A stretch of 64,000 nucleotides of DNA from PALSA-612 sp963776375 (GCA_963776375.1 CAVZMF010000001.1:785313-849312), one strand, 5' to 3'; positions 23,725 through 33,155 are shown, numbered from the stretch's first letter. Notes: generated from the letters alone by a model not told the origin. Numbers and translations are program-made.

Positions 23725-24012
23725 CCGTTCGTCCGCGTTGAGACGCGGGCCACGATAACCGGACGTCGACGAACTTGCGCACGCGGTCTAGGAAACCACC
23801 GAATTTGGCTCACCAAGCCGTCCACGGCCGGCGTGCGCCAGTGTGTGCGCCAGCCCGCGTCCCGCGCCCTCTGGGGGTTCTCGTGGGCTCGGATCACTGC
23901 CTGCGAAGGAAAGCTTGGCAAAGGACGCAGGCACGGAACCCGGTCCGGACATCTGACACCCCCGCCCCGCCGGCGAGCGACCAACGCCAAGTTCACCCTC
24001 CCCGCCGGCCCC

Positions 24013-24063
24013 CTCACGCGTACGCGCGCGGGCGTGCGGGGGAAAGAGTGTGTGTGTCCCTGA
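24013..24063 (+). repeat. Family 2 dispersed repeat
   Basis: CCTCACGCGTACGCGCGCGG followed by GCGTGCGGGGGAAAGAGTGT and GTGTGTCCCTG. The next copy starts 104 bp further on. The surrounding 23725-24117 holds no supported gene. Confidence 0.85.
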
Positions 24064-24116
24064 CGACCCTGGCTCGAGCCGAGATGAGCTGAGGCGCGTT
24101 TCCCTCTCCCGCGGCC

Positions 24117-24170
24117 CTCACGCGCGTACGCGCGCGGGTGTGCGGGGAAACGGGTGCGTGTGTGCCTGCA
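24117..24170 (+). repeat. Family 2 dispersed repeat
   Basis: CCTCACGCGCGTACGCGCGC followed by GGGTGTGCGGGGAAACGGGT and GCGTGTGTGCCTGC. Both this copy and its left neighbour are preceded by a CCCTC(C/T)CCGC(C/G)GGCC-like outer part. Confidence 0.85.
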
Positions 24171-24423
24171 TGCCTGATCGCACGCCTGCAAGGAAGTGCC
24201 CAGTCGGCGCGGATCTTGCGGCATGCAGAGCACGTAGCCCTTGGGTACGCGCGCGGGGCGGAAGTGGCACGCATAAAGCCGAGACCCGTACCGCGTCCAG
24301 GGCACCGCACTGATGGTAGGCGGCGGGACGCTGCTGCTTCGTATCCGGCCACGCCCAAAGCGTGGCCAACCCCGCGGCCAGCAATAGTGCCGCGATCAGC
24401 AAGGCCATCAACGGCCTTTTCAT
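24118..24423 (-). CDS. Possible membrane-anchored fragment running into a repeat
   Basis: The frame begins MKRPLMALLIAALLLAAGLA followed by TLWAWPDTKQQRPAAYHQCG, a convincing signal or anchor segment. After about 45 residues it loses protein character and its last third is translated family 2 repeat. It may be the N-terminal remnant of a secreted-protein gene cut by the repeat. Confidence 0.3.
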   Translation of the reverse strand: MKRPLMALLIAALLLAAGLATLWAWPDTKQQRPAAYHQCGALDAVRVSALCVPLPPRARTQGLRALHAARSAPTGHFLAGVRSGMQAHTHPFPRTPARVRA

Positions 24424-24545
24424 TCAACACACCCTACGCGGACACAGGCGCGGGCATCCGCTGCGATGCGCTGCCATCGCCGTGGCCGGGGTGCGAGTTG
24501 AGATCGGCGAGCACCGCGTCCGTCGTCCGGGGAAGTCGTCGCCGA

Positions 24546-27254
24546 TCAAGCCGATTCCGGCTCTCGGGTCACGATCCGCGCGAGCTCGGCGCGCGAGTGG
24601 ATGTCGAGCTTCCGGAACGTGTTCGCAAGGTGGTACTCGATCGTCTTCGGGCTCAGGAAGAGCGCGGCCGCGATCTCCTTGTTCGTCTTTCCGTCGGCGA
24701 CGAGCAGCGCGATGTGCAGCTCCTGGGGCGTCAGATCGGGCAGTCGCGGCGCGGCATCTGCAACCTGGACGCCGGTGGCCCGAAGCTCGGCGGTTGCGCG
24801 CTCGAGCCAGGCGGCTGCGCCCGCGAGGGCGAACGCGTCGTACGCGGCCCGGAGGTGCACACGGGCGTCCCGGCGCCTCCCCTGACGCCGGAGCCGCTCA
24901 CCGTAGGCAAGCTGCGTTCGCGCCAGATCGAGGAGGAGCGAGGGAGGCTCGAGGAGGTCGAGAGCCCGCTCGAACGGCTCGTCGAATTCGTCGGCGACGG
25001 CCAGGAGCCCTTCGCAGCGCGAGCACGCGGCAAGTGCCCACGTCCGCCCCGCTTCCTCGGAGATTGCTTTGAACCGCCCGAGCCATCGAGCTGCCTCTTC
25101 GGGCATGCCGGCTTGTGCATACGCCTCGATCAGGTCTGGGATGAACGGGACGGTGCTCGGCTCGACGACGGTGCTTGCCGCCCACCGCTTGGCGAGCGGC
25201 TCGAGCTCGACGATCGCGTCCTCGGGGCGACCGCTTCCCAGCGCGAGCACAGCGAGCGCCTGGTGCGCGATCGCCTCCTGAAAGCGATCGCCGAGCCCTA
25301 GGCCGGCGGCGATCGCAATCCGAGCACTGGCCATGCAGGCCTCCTCCTGGCCGCGCCAGGCGTGGACGCTCGCCGAAGCGGCTGATGCGGCGCCAACGAG
25401 CGCCGGCGTCCCGATCGCCTCTCCGAGCTGGATCGCCTCCGCGGCCGCGACGAGGGCCGCATCGAGACGCCCCTGGCGGAGCTCGAGGTGGGCGGCACAG
25501 CTCTGGTTCCAGACGATGCGCAACCGGTTCCCCTTTGCGCGGCCTTCGCGGAGGGTCTCGTCGAGCGATGCTCGCAGGACGTCGTACCACTCGATGGCGA
25601 GAAAGTCGTAGCCGAACCCGGCAGGCATCGCGTAGGAGTCGGCGAGGTACCGGTACAGCGGCATCGCTCGTTCGCGGTCCCCGGCGAGCAAGTAGGCGGC
25701 AGCTGCACCCGCGAGCGTTCGGGGCTTCCACCACGGCCCGGCGTCCCGGGCGGCGACCTCGAGTCGCGGCGCGAGCTCGGCCGCACCGGCCGCGTCGAAG
25801 GCCTTGAGACGCAGCGTGATCACGACGTAGAGCATCCGAGCGGCTCGCTCGTCGTCGAGCTCTTCGATCTGGTCGAGCTCTTGCAGGAAGACCGTTTCCG
25901 GCAGGCTCTGCCCCTGCCAGTCTGCGATCCCGCCGAGTTGCTGGATCAGATCGGCGTGTAGCAGCGGATCCTCGGCGAGCGGCAGCGCTTCCTCCGCCAG
26001 CTCGCGAGCGCGGACCGCATCGCCCGCCCAGTACGCCGCTCGCGACGCCGCGTAGAGCCGGCGGGCGACCGAGGCGCGCTCTGGCGAGAGCCGAGCCGCA
26101 CGCTCGAGCGCACGTGCCTCCGCGGCATGCCCCCCCCGCGCGCCTGCCCGCTCCGCGGTCTCCTCGAGAACGGCCGCGACCTCCTCGTCGGCGCCGTTCG
26201 CGGCGGCAGCGAGATGCCAGGCGCGACGGTCGCGATCCGGCTCGTCGAAAAGCACGTCGGCGAGCGCCTGGTGCGCCGCTCTTCGGTCGTCGTCGTCGGC
26301 GTGCGAGTAGACGAGTGAGCGCACCACCGGGTGACGGAACACGACATCGCCCGCTCCGATTCGAACAAGCCCGGCCGCCGCCGCAGGGGCGAGCGGCTCC
26401 TGCAATCCGAGCCTTGCCGCTGCACGCCGCACTGCCTCGACCTCGGGTTCCGCAGCCGCAAGCAGAAGCCCCAGTTGCGCCGGCCCGGGCAGCTCGTCGA
26501 CCCGTCGCGAGAAGGCGCGGAGCAGCCGGTCATGAGACGTCACCGAGGTGGGAAACTCACGCGCCAGCTCGACCGGCAGCTCCAGCAGCGCGAGGGGGTT
26601 GCCCGCCGCCGCCGCAAGCAGCGGTGCTTCGTCCGCGGCGGCTACGGGCTCGCTGCGCTGTCGCAGCAGACGCCGTGCAGCGTCTGCGGCGAGCGGTCCG
26701 AGCTCGAGCCGTGGAAACGCATCGAACGGCGTGCCCGGATCGGGACGAAGCGTCGCCAGCATGGCGAACTCCTCTCCGATCAACCGCCGCGCAGCAAAGG
26801 CGAGGGCCTCCGCGGACGCGCGATCGAGCCAGTGCGCGTCGTCCACGGCCACCAGCACCGGCGATTCGGCGGTCGCCTCGACGAGCAGCGACAACGTCCC
26901 GGCACCGACCGTGAGCACGTCCGGCTCGCCTTCCTCCAGCGCGAGCGCCGCGGCGAGCGCCCGCGCCTGCACCGTCGGGATTCGCGGCAACAGGTCGAGC
27001 ATGGGGCGGAAGAGCGCGTGCAGGCTGGCGAAGGGGATCTCCGACTCCGACTCGACTCCGATCGAGCCGAGGACGCGCATGTCGGTGGCGAGCGCACGTC
27101 CCTCCTCGAGCAGGGCGGTCTTGCCCAGCCCGGCATCGCCGACCACGACCAGTATGCTGCTGCGCCCGCGTCGCGCTTCGTCGAGCAGCGCTGTGACGCG
27201 CCGCAGCTCAGCCTCGCGCCCGACGAGCACACGCGGACGGTACTCGACCCGCAC
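24546..27254 (-). CDS. LAL-type LuxR-family ATPase transcriptional regulator
   Basis: About 900 residues. An AAA/STAND ATPase comes first: LVGREAELRRVTALLDEARR, Walker A VVVGDAGLGKTALLEE and Walker B VLVAVDDAHWLD. A long TPR-like helical region follows. A C-terminal LuxR helix-turn-helix closes it: LTPQELHIALLVADGKTNKE, then ALFLSPKTIEYHLANTFRKL. The start is set at GTG 27254 because the open frame further up has no family-like sequence and would run into the divergent gene at 27310; GTG 27230 is also possible. Large regulators of this type sense a small ligand and activate nearby genes, here most simply the divergent secreted-protein genes. Confidence 0.88.
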   Translation of the reverse strand: MRVEYRPRVLVGREAELRRVTALLDEARRGRSSILVVVGDAGLGKTALLEEGRALATDMRVLGSIGVESESEIPFASLHALFRPMLDLLPRIPTVQARALAAALALEEGEPDVLTVGAGTLSLLVEATAESPVLVAVDDAHWLDRASAEALAFAARRLIGEEFAMLATLRPDPGTPFDAFPRLELGPLAADAARRLLRQRSEPVAAADEAPLLAAAAGNPLALLELPVELAREFPTSVTSHDRLLRAFSRRVDELPGPAQLGLLLAAAEPEVEAVRRAAARLGLQEPLAPAAAAGLVRIGAGDVVFRHPVVRSLVYSHADDDDRRAAHQALADVLFDEPDRDRRAWHLAAAANGADEEVAAVLEETAERAGARGGHAAEARALERAARLSPERASVARRLYAASRAAYWAGDAVRARELAEEALPLAEDPLLHADLIQQLGGIADWQGQSLPETVFLQELDQIEELDDERAARMLYVVITLRLKAFDAAGAAELAPRLEVAARDAGPWWKPRTLAGAAAAYLLAGDRERAMPLYRYLADSYAMPAGFGYDFLAIEWYDVLRASLDETLREGRAKGNRLRIVWNQSCAAHLELRQGRLDAALVAAAEAIQLGEAIGTPALVGAASAASASVHAWRGQEEACMASARIAIAAGLGLGDRFQEAIAHQALAVLALGSGRPEDAIVELEPLAKRWAASTVVEPSTVPFIPDLIEAYAQAGMPEEAARWLGRFKAISEEAGRTWALAACSRCEGLLAVADEFDEPFERALDLLEPPSLLLDLARTQLAYGERLRRQGRRRDARVHLRAAYDAFALAGAAAWLERATAELRATGVQVADAAPRLPDLTPQELHIALLVADGKTNKEIAAALFLSPKTIEYHLANTFRKLDIHSRAELARIVTREPESA

Positions 27255-27309
27255 GACTAGGGAAATACCCGAGGCGGCACCGGGCGTCTCCGGTGCATCC
27301 TCGGCGTAG

Positions 27310-27774
27310 ATGCGACACGTCGCCTTCTCGATGCAATTCCGCGGCCATTCGACCCGGCTGTCGCCGGGGGTCCTGACGGCGCGGGCAACGGCTCCAAGCT
27401 CGGCTCTGATCACGGAGGTGGATCCCGACGGCGTTCACAGCCGTCTCGAGGTCAGAGACGGCCAGGAGGCGCATCTGGAATGCCGCTTGACGTTCCTCGA
27501 CGACACGCGCTTCGAGGAGGTCGGGACGATCAGCTTCGGAAACGGCAACGCGCTTCGCTTCCGCAGCTCGGCTGAAGGCGTGCTCACCAACGCTGCCGAG
27601 CCGGGCCTCCGGCACGGCGCCGTCACGTGGGAGATCGACGGCAGCGCCGGGGCCTTCGAGGGCGCGAGCGGCCGCATCGTCTCCAACTTCCTGCTCTCCG
27701 ACACCGGAGACCTGACCGACAACCAGTTCGGCGTCCTCTTTCTGCCGGGCCTGGAGCGAAAGGACACGCGATGA
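27310..27774 (+). CDS. Allene-oxide-cyclase-barrel-like protein
   Basis: Up to 154 residues; the conserved part starts about DPDGVHSRLEVRDGQEAHLE. LTFLDDTRFEEVGTISFGNG, ITWEID-like VTWEIDGSAGAFEGASGRIV and the final FGVLFLPG resemble the small lipocalin-like barrels of the allene oxide cyclase/dirigent type, which in bacteria are mostly uncharacterised. The true start may be a downstream GTG near 27418, since the first 35 codons are not protein-like and no signal peptide is visible. Its stop overlaps the next start (ATGA at 27771). Confidence 0.65.
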   Translation: MRHVAFSMQFRGHSTRLSPGVLTARATAPSSALITEVDPDGVHSRLEVRDGQEAHLECRLTFLDDTRFEEVGTISFGNGNALRFRSSAEGVLTNAAEPGLRHGAVTWEIDGSAGAFEGASGRIVSNFLLSDTGDLTDNQFGVLFLPGLERKDTR

Positions 27775-28898
27775 GGAATCAGCCGATCGTCCGGCGGACC
27801 GGCCGGAGCCTCCTGCCGGTCGCACTCGCCGCCGCTGCGCTCGCCGGAACAGTCAGCGCAGCGGCGGCCGCCGCCCCTACTGGCGCACGCAACCCCGCGG
27901 CGAGTGCAGCTCCTCTCGCCCGGGCCGCGACCCCGGGGTCGGACGCGACGCTCGTCGCGACTTCGTTCACGCTCCCGACCCAGAGCGGAGCCCAGGTCAC
28001 CGCGGTTGCGAGCTGCCCGGCCGGCAAGCGGGTCGTGGGCGGCGGTGTCGATCAGAGCACGCAGCCCGAAGTCCCGCTCGGGGGGCAGCTGATCCAGAGC
28101 GCTCCCGCGGACGGGACCGGTTCCGCCGCCGGCACGACGTCGCTCGAGGCGAGTCGGTCGTGGCTTGCGAACACGAACTCGGGTGAGGTCGCCCGGTCGT
28201 GGATCGCCACGGTCGCGAGCAGGGGGAAGGCGCTCGAGTTCCGCGTCTTCGCCATCTGCTCGGCCAGCTCCGATGCGACGATCCAGGCCACGTCGTTCGG
28301 CCTTTCGCCCTATCGGGACAGCCAAGAAAACGCGACCTGCCCGGCCGGAACCCGTGTCGTCGGCGGAGGAGCCGGTGACGTCAGCCCGCCGGGCACCGAG
28401 TCCAGGTCCGACTGGCTCGAGGTGAGCGGGCCGGTGGACGAGAACGGCGAGGCCGCTTCGACGGAGTCCGGGGACGTCGCTGGCTCATGGTCGGTCTCGG
28501 TCGCAAACCAGGACCTGTCCAGACCGACGTGGCGGGTGTTCGCTCTCTGCTCGGCCGGCTCCGACGCGACGGTCCAGGCCAAGATCTTCTCCGCCGACTC
28601 GGCCGGAGCCGGCAGGAAGGTTGGTGCAGTCGTCACCTGTCCGGCCGGCAAGCGCGCGCTCGGGGGAGGCGTCGGCCAGACGGGAAGGCCTGCGGGGGAC
28701 GACTACGCCATCGGCGAGCTCTACCAGAGCGGCCCGGTCGACGGGACCGGCGAGAAGTCGAAGACCGATACAGGTGACGTCGCACGATCCTGGTACGCGT
28801 TCGTCGAGAACTATTCCAACAACGGAGCACGGGTGTACCGGGTGCTGGCGCTCTGCGCCAGCGACCCCCCGTCGCCGCCGTCCGCTGCGCAGGGCTGA
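27771..28898 (+). CDS. Secreted protein with three CPAGKRVVGGG repeats
   Basis: 375 residues. A signal peptide occupies residues 1-35 (SLLPVALAAAALAGTVSAAA). Three repeats of about 95 residues follow, each with CPAG(K/T)R(V/A)(V/L)GGG near the start and a F(R)VFA(I/L)CS or YRVLALCAS strand at the end, so each repeat probably has one disulfide. It overlaps the upstream gene (ATGA). In the +1 frame the 3' end continues into an RTX-type repeat segment, suggesting a former or frameshifted fusion. Confidence 0.8.
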   Translation: MRNQPIVRRTGRSLLPVALAAAALAGTVSAAAAAAPTGARNPAASAAPLARAATPGSDATLVATSFTLPTQSGAQVTAVASCPAGKRVVGGGVDQSTQPEVPLGGQLIQSAPADGTGSAAGTTSLEASRSWLANTNSGEVARSWIATVASRGKALEFRVFAICSASSDATIQATSFGLSPYRDSQENATCPAGTRVVGGGAGDVSPPGTESRSDWLEVSGPVDENGEAASTESGDVAGSWSVSVANQDLSRPTWRVFALCSAGSDATVQAKIFSADSAGAGRKVGAVVTCPAGKRALGGGVGQTGRPAGDDYAIGELYQSGPVDGTGEKSKTDTGDVARSWYAFVENYSNNGARVYRVLALCASDPPSPPSAAQG

Positions 28899-29161
28899 AG
28901 GCGACGATCGTCGGCACCGCGGGACCGGACAGGCTCAAAGGCACTCCCGGTGTCGACGTGATCGCCGGCCTGGGCGGCAACGACATCATCTTCGGCCTCG
29001 GCGGCGACGACGTCCTCTGCGGCGGAGCGGGTAACGACACGATCTCGGGTGGAGCCGGCAACGACACCCTCTCCGGCGGCTCGGGCAACGACACGCTCAT
29101 CGGCGGCCCCGGCCTCGACCGGCTCAGTGGCGGTCCCGGCCGGAACACGGTGCGGCCGTGA
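28895..29161 (+). CDS. RTX-type calcium-binding repeat segment
   Basis: Nonapeptide repeats GGAGNDTISGGAGNDTLSGG and onward (GGxGxDx), which bind calcium as a beta roll, preceded by the usual lead-in ATIVGTAGPDRLKGTPGVDV. The lead-in is in frame from 28895 (CTG) and even further up (VAAVRCAGL), with no ATG. The segment is either translated by frameshift from the preceding gene or separated from it by an indel near 28870-28890. The TGA stop overlaps the next gene (GTGA). Confidence 0.65.
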   Translation: MKATIVGTAGPDRLKGTPGVDVIAGLGGNDIIFGLGGDDVLCGGAGNDTISGGAGNDTLSGGSGNDTLIGGPGLDRLSGGPGRNTVRP

Positions 29162-29775
29162 GCGACCGCCGCCCTCGCCGCCTCTCCGGGCTCGCCGGTC
29201 TGATCCTCGTGCTGGCTGCGCTCTCGGTGGTCGCGGCCGCTTCCGCCGGCCCGCCGCCCTGGATGTACGACGAGAACAGCTACGACGTCCTCGCGTACTC
29301 CGCCTGGGGACGCACGAACAACGTCAGCGGGGCGCAGTGCACCGGGATCGGCGCGGCCGGGAAGCGCTTCAAGGGGGCCACGCACAGCTCGTTTCGCTGC
29401 GACGTCGCCGTGGGCGGCGCGCCCGCGGGCGTCGTGACCGTCAAGGCGCTCGGACCGGAGTCCCTCCGCGTCGTCAGCGCTTCCGGCGGCACGTTCAAGC
29501 CTGCCCGCGCCATCGGCGCGGTGCCGAGAGGTACCCCGATCCTCCAGGATTTCGATGCGGTCATCGCGCTGCAGAAGAGCTCCTGGGCGAAGGCGCACAA
29601 GGTCGCCCGTGTCCTCTGCTACGGGCTCGAGCCTCACCGCTCGACCGGCACCACCGAGTACTACTACGCCTTCAGCTGCGCGACGTTCGACGCCCGGGAC
29701 ACGCGGGGCGCCCAGGTGCTCGTCACGGCCGCGGGCAAGAACGCGGTACGCGTCGTGAGGACTCTCGTCAGGTGA
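29158..29775 (+). CDS. Secreted protein of unknown function
   Basis: 205 residues from GTG 29158, with signal peptide (LAGLILVLAALSVVAAASAG). The mature part has four cysteines (QCTGIG, FRCDVAV, VLCYGLE, FSCATFD) and a repeated pattern of aromatic strands. No family recognised. Both ends overlap neighbours by GTGA. Confidence 0.75.
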   Translation: MSDRRPRRLSGLAGLILVLAALSVVAAASAGPPPWMYDENSYDVLAYSAWGRTNNVSGAQCTGIGAAGKRFKGATHSSFRCDVAVGGAPAGVVTVKALGPESLRVVSASGGTFKPARAIGAVPRGTPILQDFDAVIALQKSSWAKAHKVARVLCYGLEPHRSTGTTEYYYAFSCATFDARDTRGAQVLVTAAGKNAVRVVRTLVR

Positions 29776-30932
29776 GATCGAGTCTCGCGTTGGTCGGCGC
29801 CGCGCTGGCCGCGGCCTCGCTCGTTGCCGCTACTGCGACCGCGAGCCCGCTCGGCGGGAACGGGTCCGGCCCGCCGACGATCCGAGTGCACGGGCGGAAC
29901 CTCGTCGACGGGGCCGACCGGCCGGTGCAGCTGCGCGGGGTGAACCGGGCGGCGTTCGAGAGCCGCTGCACGTACGACTCCAACGGCTTCGCGAACGGGC
30001 CTGTCGGCCAGGCGTCTGTCGCCGCGATGAAGCGCTGGCGGATCAACGCGGTGCGCGTGACGCTGAACGAGGACTGCTGGCTTGGCGTGAACGGTCTGCC
30101 GCTCGGAAGCGACGCTGCCGGCTACCGCCGGGCCGTTCGCTCCTACGTCTCCTTGCTCAGGCGCAACGGCCTGTACGTCATGCCGGTAGTCGAGGTCTTC
30201 GGGCCCGACACGCAGAAGGCGACGCAGATCGACTACATGCCGGACCGGAGCCACATGCTCGACTTCTGGCGCAGCGTCGCGACCACGTTCAAGGCAGATC
30301 ACGGCGTCCTCTTCGATCCCGTGACCGAGGTCGCGATGGCCGACTGGAACGACCCGCACCCCGATCCGCCCGGGCAGTGGGATTGCTGGCTGCACGGCTG
30401 CACGATCGACTCCGTCTATGACGGGGCGCCGCGCTACGCCGCTGCCGGGCTCCAGTCGATCGTCGACACGATCCGCGCCACAGGCGCGAAGCAGCCGATC
30501 GTCCTCGGGGGGATCGACTACAACGCCGACCTCAGCCAGCTCCTCACGCATCTGCCCGTCGACAAGGCGCGCCAGCTCGTCGCCTCGTTCCACGTCTACG
30601 ACTTCGTCCAGGGCAAGGACGTCGGCGTGACCTTCCGTGACCAGCTCGAGCCGATCGCGAGTCGGATGCCGGTCATCCTCGGCGAGCTCGGCGAACGCAG
30701 GTGCGACTCGGGGACGGGCGCGTACACGCGCCGCGTACTCGGGCTCGTCGACGCCGAACGGCGGAAAGGGAACGTCGTCGGCGTCCTCGCGTGGGCCTGG
30801 AACGCCGGCGGCGACTGGCACTGTCCGACCGGCCGGTACGGCGAGGGCGGCCCGCTCCTGATCCGGGATTACTCGGGGACGCCGACCGTCATGGGCAGGG
30901 TCCTTCGCACGTGGATCGCGGCGAAGCGATGA
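29772..30932 (+). CDS. Secreted glycoside hydrolase family 5-like protein
   Basis: 386 residues from GTG 29772 with a signal peptide (SLALVGAALAAASLVAATAT). The TIM-barrel landmarks are LRGVNRAAFES, INAVRVTLNEDCWLGVNG, a long helix with YVMPVVEVFGPD, and VILGELGE, whose Glu would be the nucleophile. The acid/base position, NEP in the family, reads WNDPHPDP here, so Glu appears replaced by Asp. Cysteines in EDCWLG and DCWLHGC suggest disulfides. It probably acts on a beta-glucan or related polysaccharide if active; the altered residue makes that uncertain. Confidence 0.82.
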   Translation: MRSSLALVGAALAAASLVAATATASPLGGNGSGPPTIRVHGRNLVDGADRPVQLRGVNRAAFESRCTYDSNGFANGPVGQASVAAMKRWRINAVRVTLNEDCWLGVNGLPLGSDAAGYRRAVRSYVSLLRRNGLYVMPVVEVFGPDTQKATQIDYMPDRSHMLDFWRSVATTFKADHGVLFDPVTEVAMADWNDPHPDPPGQWDCWLHGCTIDSVYDGAPRYAAAGLQSIVDTIRATGAKQPIVLGGIDYNADLSQLLTHLPVDKARQLVASFHVYDFVQGKDVGVTFRDQLEPIASRMPVILGELGERRCDSGTGAYTRRVLGLVDAERRKGNVVGVLAWAWNAGGDWHCPTGRYGEGGPLLIRDYSGTPTVMGRVLRTWIAAKR

Positions 30933-31017
30933 CGCCTAGGCAAAACCCGACGCGGCTGCGGCTTCCGCAGCACGCTCGGCTGGATTCGACAACGCCTTGA
31001 CAACAGAGAGGAAACGC

Positions 31018-31598
31018 ATGTACCGGATCACCCGCCTCCGCCCCACACCCGCGCTGGTCGTCGCGACGGTCGCGCTCCTGGTCGCGCTCGGCGGCACGAG
31101 CGCCGCCGCCGTCGCTCTCCTGCCCAGGAACAGCGTCGGCAGTGCTCAGGTCATCGACGGGTCGCTCAAGAGCAGGGACTTCCACGCCGGAGTGCTTCCC
31201 GCGCAAACCGTCGTTTTTTCACGCTCCGTTGCCGGTCCGGTCACGATCAACACCGGGGACTCCGACGTGTCCGACCCGCGGCTGTCCGTTGCCACGCTGA
31301 CGATTTCCAGGCCGGGCACCTATCTGCTCTCGGCGAAAGGGCGGTTCACGGTCGACGACGCAGAGATCACCTGCGCGCTGATCGCCGGCGACAGCTCGGA
31401 CACGAGCAGCGCCAACGTCCCCACCAAGCCCGTGGGGGAGGGGCATTCAAGACGACCCTTTCCCACCTCGCCGTCCACGTGTTCGCGGAGCCCGGGGATG
31501 TCGACCTCCGGTGCACCACGGCGGCGAAGGGCAGGGCGCTCGCGGCCCGCGACGTCACGCTCGTCGCGATCGGGATCGCGAGCGCGACCGGCTCGTAA
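31018..31598 (+). CDS. Secreted RITRLRP-type protein, frameshifted
   Basis: ATG 31018, after GAGAGGAAA, begins MYRITRLRPTPALVVATVAL and continues LLVALGGTSAAAVALLPRNS, a signal segment common in Thermoleophilia. The frame is sound to ANVPTKPVGEG near 31440. The next conserved part (AFKTTLSHLAVHVFAEPGDV, ending VAIGIASATGS and TAA at 31596) is in another frame. The junction is the G run GTGGGGGAGGGGC, so one indel restores a 190-residue protein. Paralogue of the next gene at its N-terminus. Confidence 0.75.
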
Positions 31599-31627
31599 CA
31601 CCGCAACCTCGAACGAAAGGAGACCAC

Positions 31628-32134
31628 ATGTCCCGGATCACCCGTCTTCGCCCGTCGCCCGCCATGGTCGTCGCGTCGATCGCGCTCCTCGTCGCCCTCG
31701 GCGGCACGGGCGTGGCTGCCGTGAGCAAGCTCGGCCCGGTGAACAGCGTCGGCACCAATCAGGTGGTCGACGGCTCCCTGCTCCCCAAGGATCTGAAGCC
31801 CGGCGCGATCCCGAGCCAGGGCGCGCTCGCCTACGCCCACGTCAACGAGGACGGGACGCTCGACGCTGCGAACTCGAAGAACGTCGCGGCGATCCCGGCG
31901 AAGAACACCGACAAGAGCGCCTTCGACTACTGCCTGGACGCCACGGCCAAGCAGGCTCCGAAGAACGTGGTCGCGACGCTCGGGTCGTTCGCCGCGGTGG
32001 ATAGGCAGATCGTGGCCATCATGAAGCCGGACATCGTCGCTTCGCGCTGTCAGGGCAAGGCCGACGCCCTCGTCGAGACTTCGGTCGGGGGGAACTTCGA
32101 CCAACGTCACGACTTCTACGTCGTCTTCAACTAG
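31628..32134 (+). CDS. Secreted RITRLRP-type protein
   Basis: 168 residues from ATG 31628: MSRITRLRPSPAMVVASIAL, then VDGSLLPKDLKPGAIPSQGA, then a variable domain with two cysteines (FDYCLDATAK, ASRCQGKADA). The N-terminal 70 residues match those of the preceding gene, indicating a tandem duplication with diverged C-terminal domains. Function unknown; export is expected. Confidence 0.78.
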   Translation: MSRITRLRPSPAMVVASIALLVALGGTGVAAVSKLGPVNSVGTNQVVDGSLLPKDLKPGAIPSQGALAYAHVNEDGTLDAANSKNVAAIPAKNTDKSAFDYCLDATAKQAPKNVVATLGSFAAVDRQIVAIMKPDIVASRCQGKADALVETSVGGNFDQRHDFYVVFN

Positions 32135-32153
32135 CGACCGAGAGCGGATCGTC

Positions 32154-33155
32154 ATGAGCGTTCTCGCCATCCGACTCGTCCTCGCCGCCGTGTTCGCGAC
32201 CGCCGCGGCCGCGAAGTTCGCCGGGCGTCGGGAGGCAATCGACGGGCTCGAGACCTTCGGCCTCGGGCGGCGGCTGTCGAAGCCGCTCGCGACGGCGCTG
32301 CCGGTCGTCGAGCTCGCGGTCGCCGCCTCGCTGCTCCCGGCACGGACGGCCGCGGCCGGAGCCTTTGCCGCGGCCGGGCTGCTGGCCGTCTTCACCGGCG
32401 CAATCGCATACCAGCTCGCTCGCGGCCGCCGGCCCGACTGCAACTGCTTCGGCCGACTACGCGCGAAGCCGATCGGGCCGTCGACCCTCGCCCGGAACGT
32501 CATGTTGCTCGGGCTGGCAGCGTACGCGGCGGTCGTCGGGCTACGCGACCGCGGCCCGAGTGCAGTCGCATGGCTCTCCGATCCGCTGCTGGCGACGATC
32601 GGCGGACTGACGGCTCTCGTCCTCGCGCAGGCGGTCCTGCTCGTGCTCGTGCTGCGACGCCACGGACAGGTTCTGGCCCGGCTGGACGACGTCGACGCCG
32701 AGGACGAAGTACCAGCGGGCCTTCCGGTCGGGAGCGAGGCGCCGGAGTTCGAGCTGCCGGATCTCGAAGGCGAGCCCGTCACCCTGGCGGCGCTCCGCAA
32801 GCGGCGCCTCCCCGTGCTCCTGCTCTTCAGCGACCCCGCTTGCGGACCCTGCTCCGCCCTGCTGCCGGAGGTCGGCCGCTGGCAGCAGGAATGGGCGAGG
32901 GAGCTGACGCTCGCCGTGATCTCGAACGCGTGCCCGGAGCAGAATCGCGCGAGCGCGGCCGAGCACGACCTGACGCTCGTCCTCTCCCAGGAGAAGCACG
33001 AGCTTTCCCTCGCCTACGGCGCCCTCGGGACGCCGATGGCGGTGCTCGTCGACGGCGACGGGCGCATTGCCGGCCCGGTGGCGGCGGGAGAAGCCGCCAT
33101 CGCCGAGCTCGTTGCGCAGGCGGTCTCGGCCCAGGATGTGCTTGTCCGTGTCTAG
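32154..33155 (+). CDS. MauE-like membrane protein fused to a thioredoxin-fold domain
   Basis: 333 residues. Residues 1-165 form four or five membrane helices of the MauE/DoxX type (VLAAVFATAAAAKFAGRREA) with the cysteine pair PDCNCFGRL. Residues 190-333 are a redoxin domain (VGSEAPEFELPDLEGEPVTL) with active-site pair CGPC in FSDPACGPCSALLPEV. MauE and MauD are separate proteins in methylamine utilisation, where they help form the many disulfides of the small subunit; here both functions are in one chain. The Cys-rich Tat-exported protein two genes downstream is a plausible client. Confidence 0.88.
   Translation: MSVLAIRLVLAAVFATAAAAKFAGRREAIDGLETFGLGRRLSKPLATALPVVELAVAASLLPARTAAAGAFAAAGLLAVFTGAIAYQLARGRRPDCNCFGRLRAKPIGPSTLARNVMLLGLAAYAAVVGLRDRGPSAVAWLSDPLLATIGGLTALVLAQAVLLVLVLRRHGQVLARLDDVDAEDEVPAGLPVGSEAPEFELPDLEGEPVTLAALRKRRLPVLLLFSDPACGPCSALLPEVGRWQQEWARELTLAVISNACPEQNRASAAEHDLTLVLSQEKHELSLAYGALGTPMAVLVDGDGRIAGPVAAGEAAIAELVAQAVSAQDVLVRV

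Noticed and set aside
29049..30932. One 627-residue protein starting at 29049
   Set aside because: Its first 240 codons are out-of-frame RTX and secreted-protein sequence; the GH5-like protein starts at GTG 29772 with a signal peptide.
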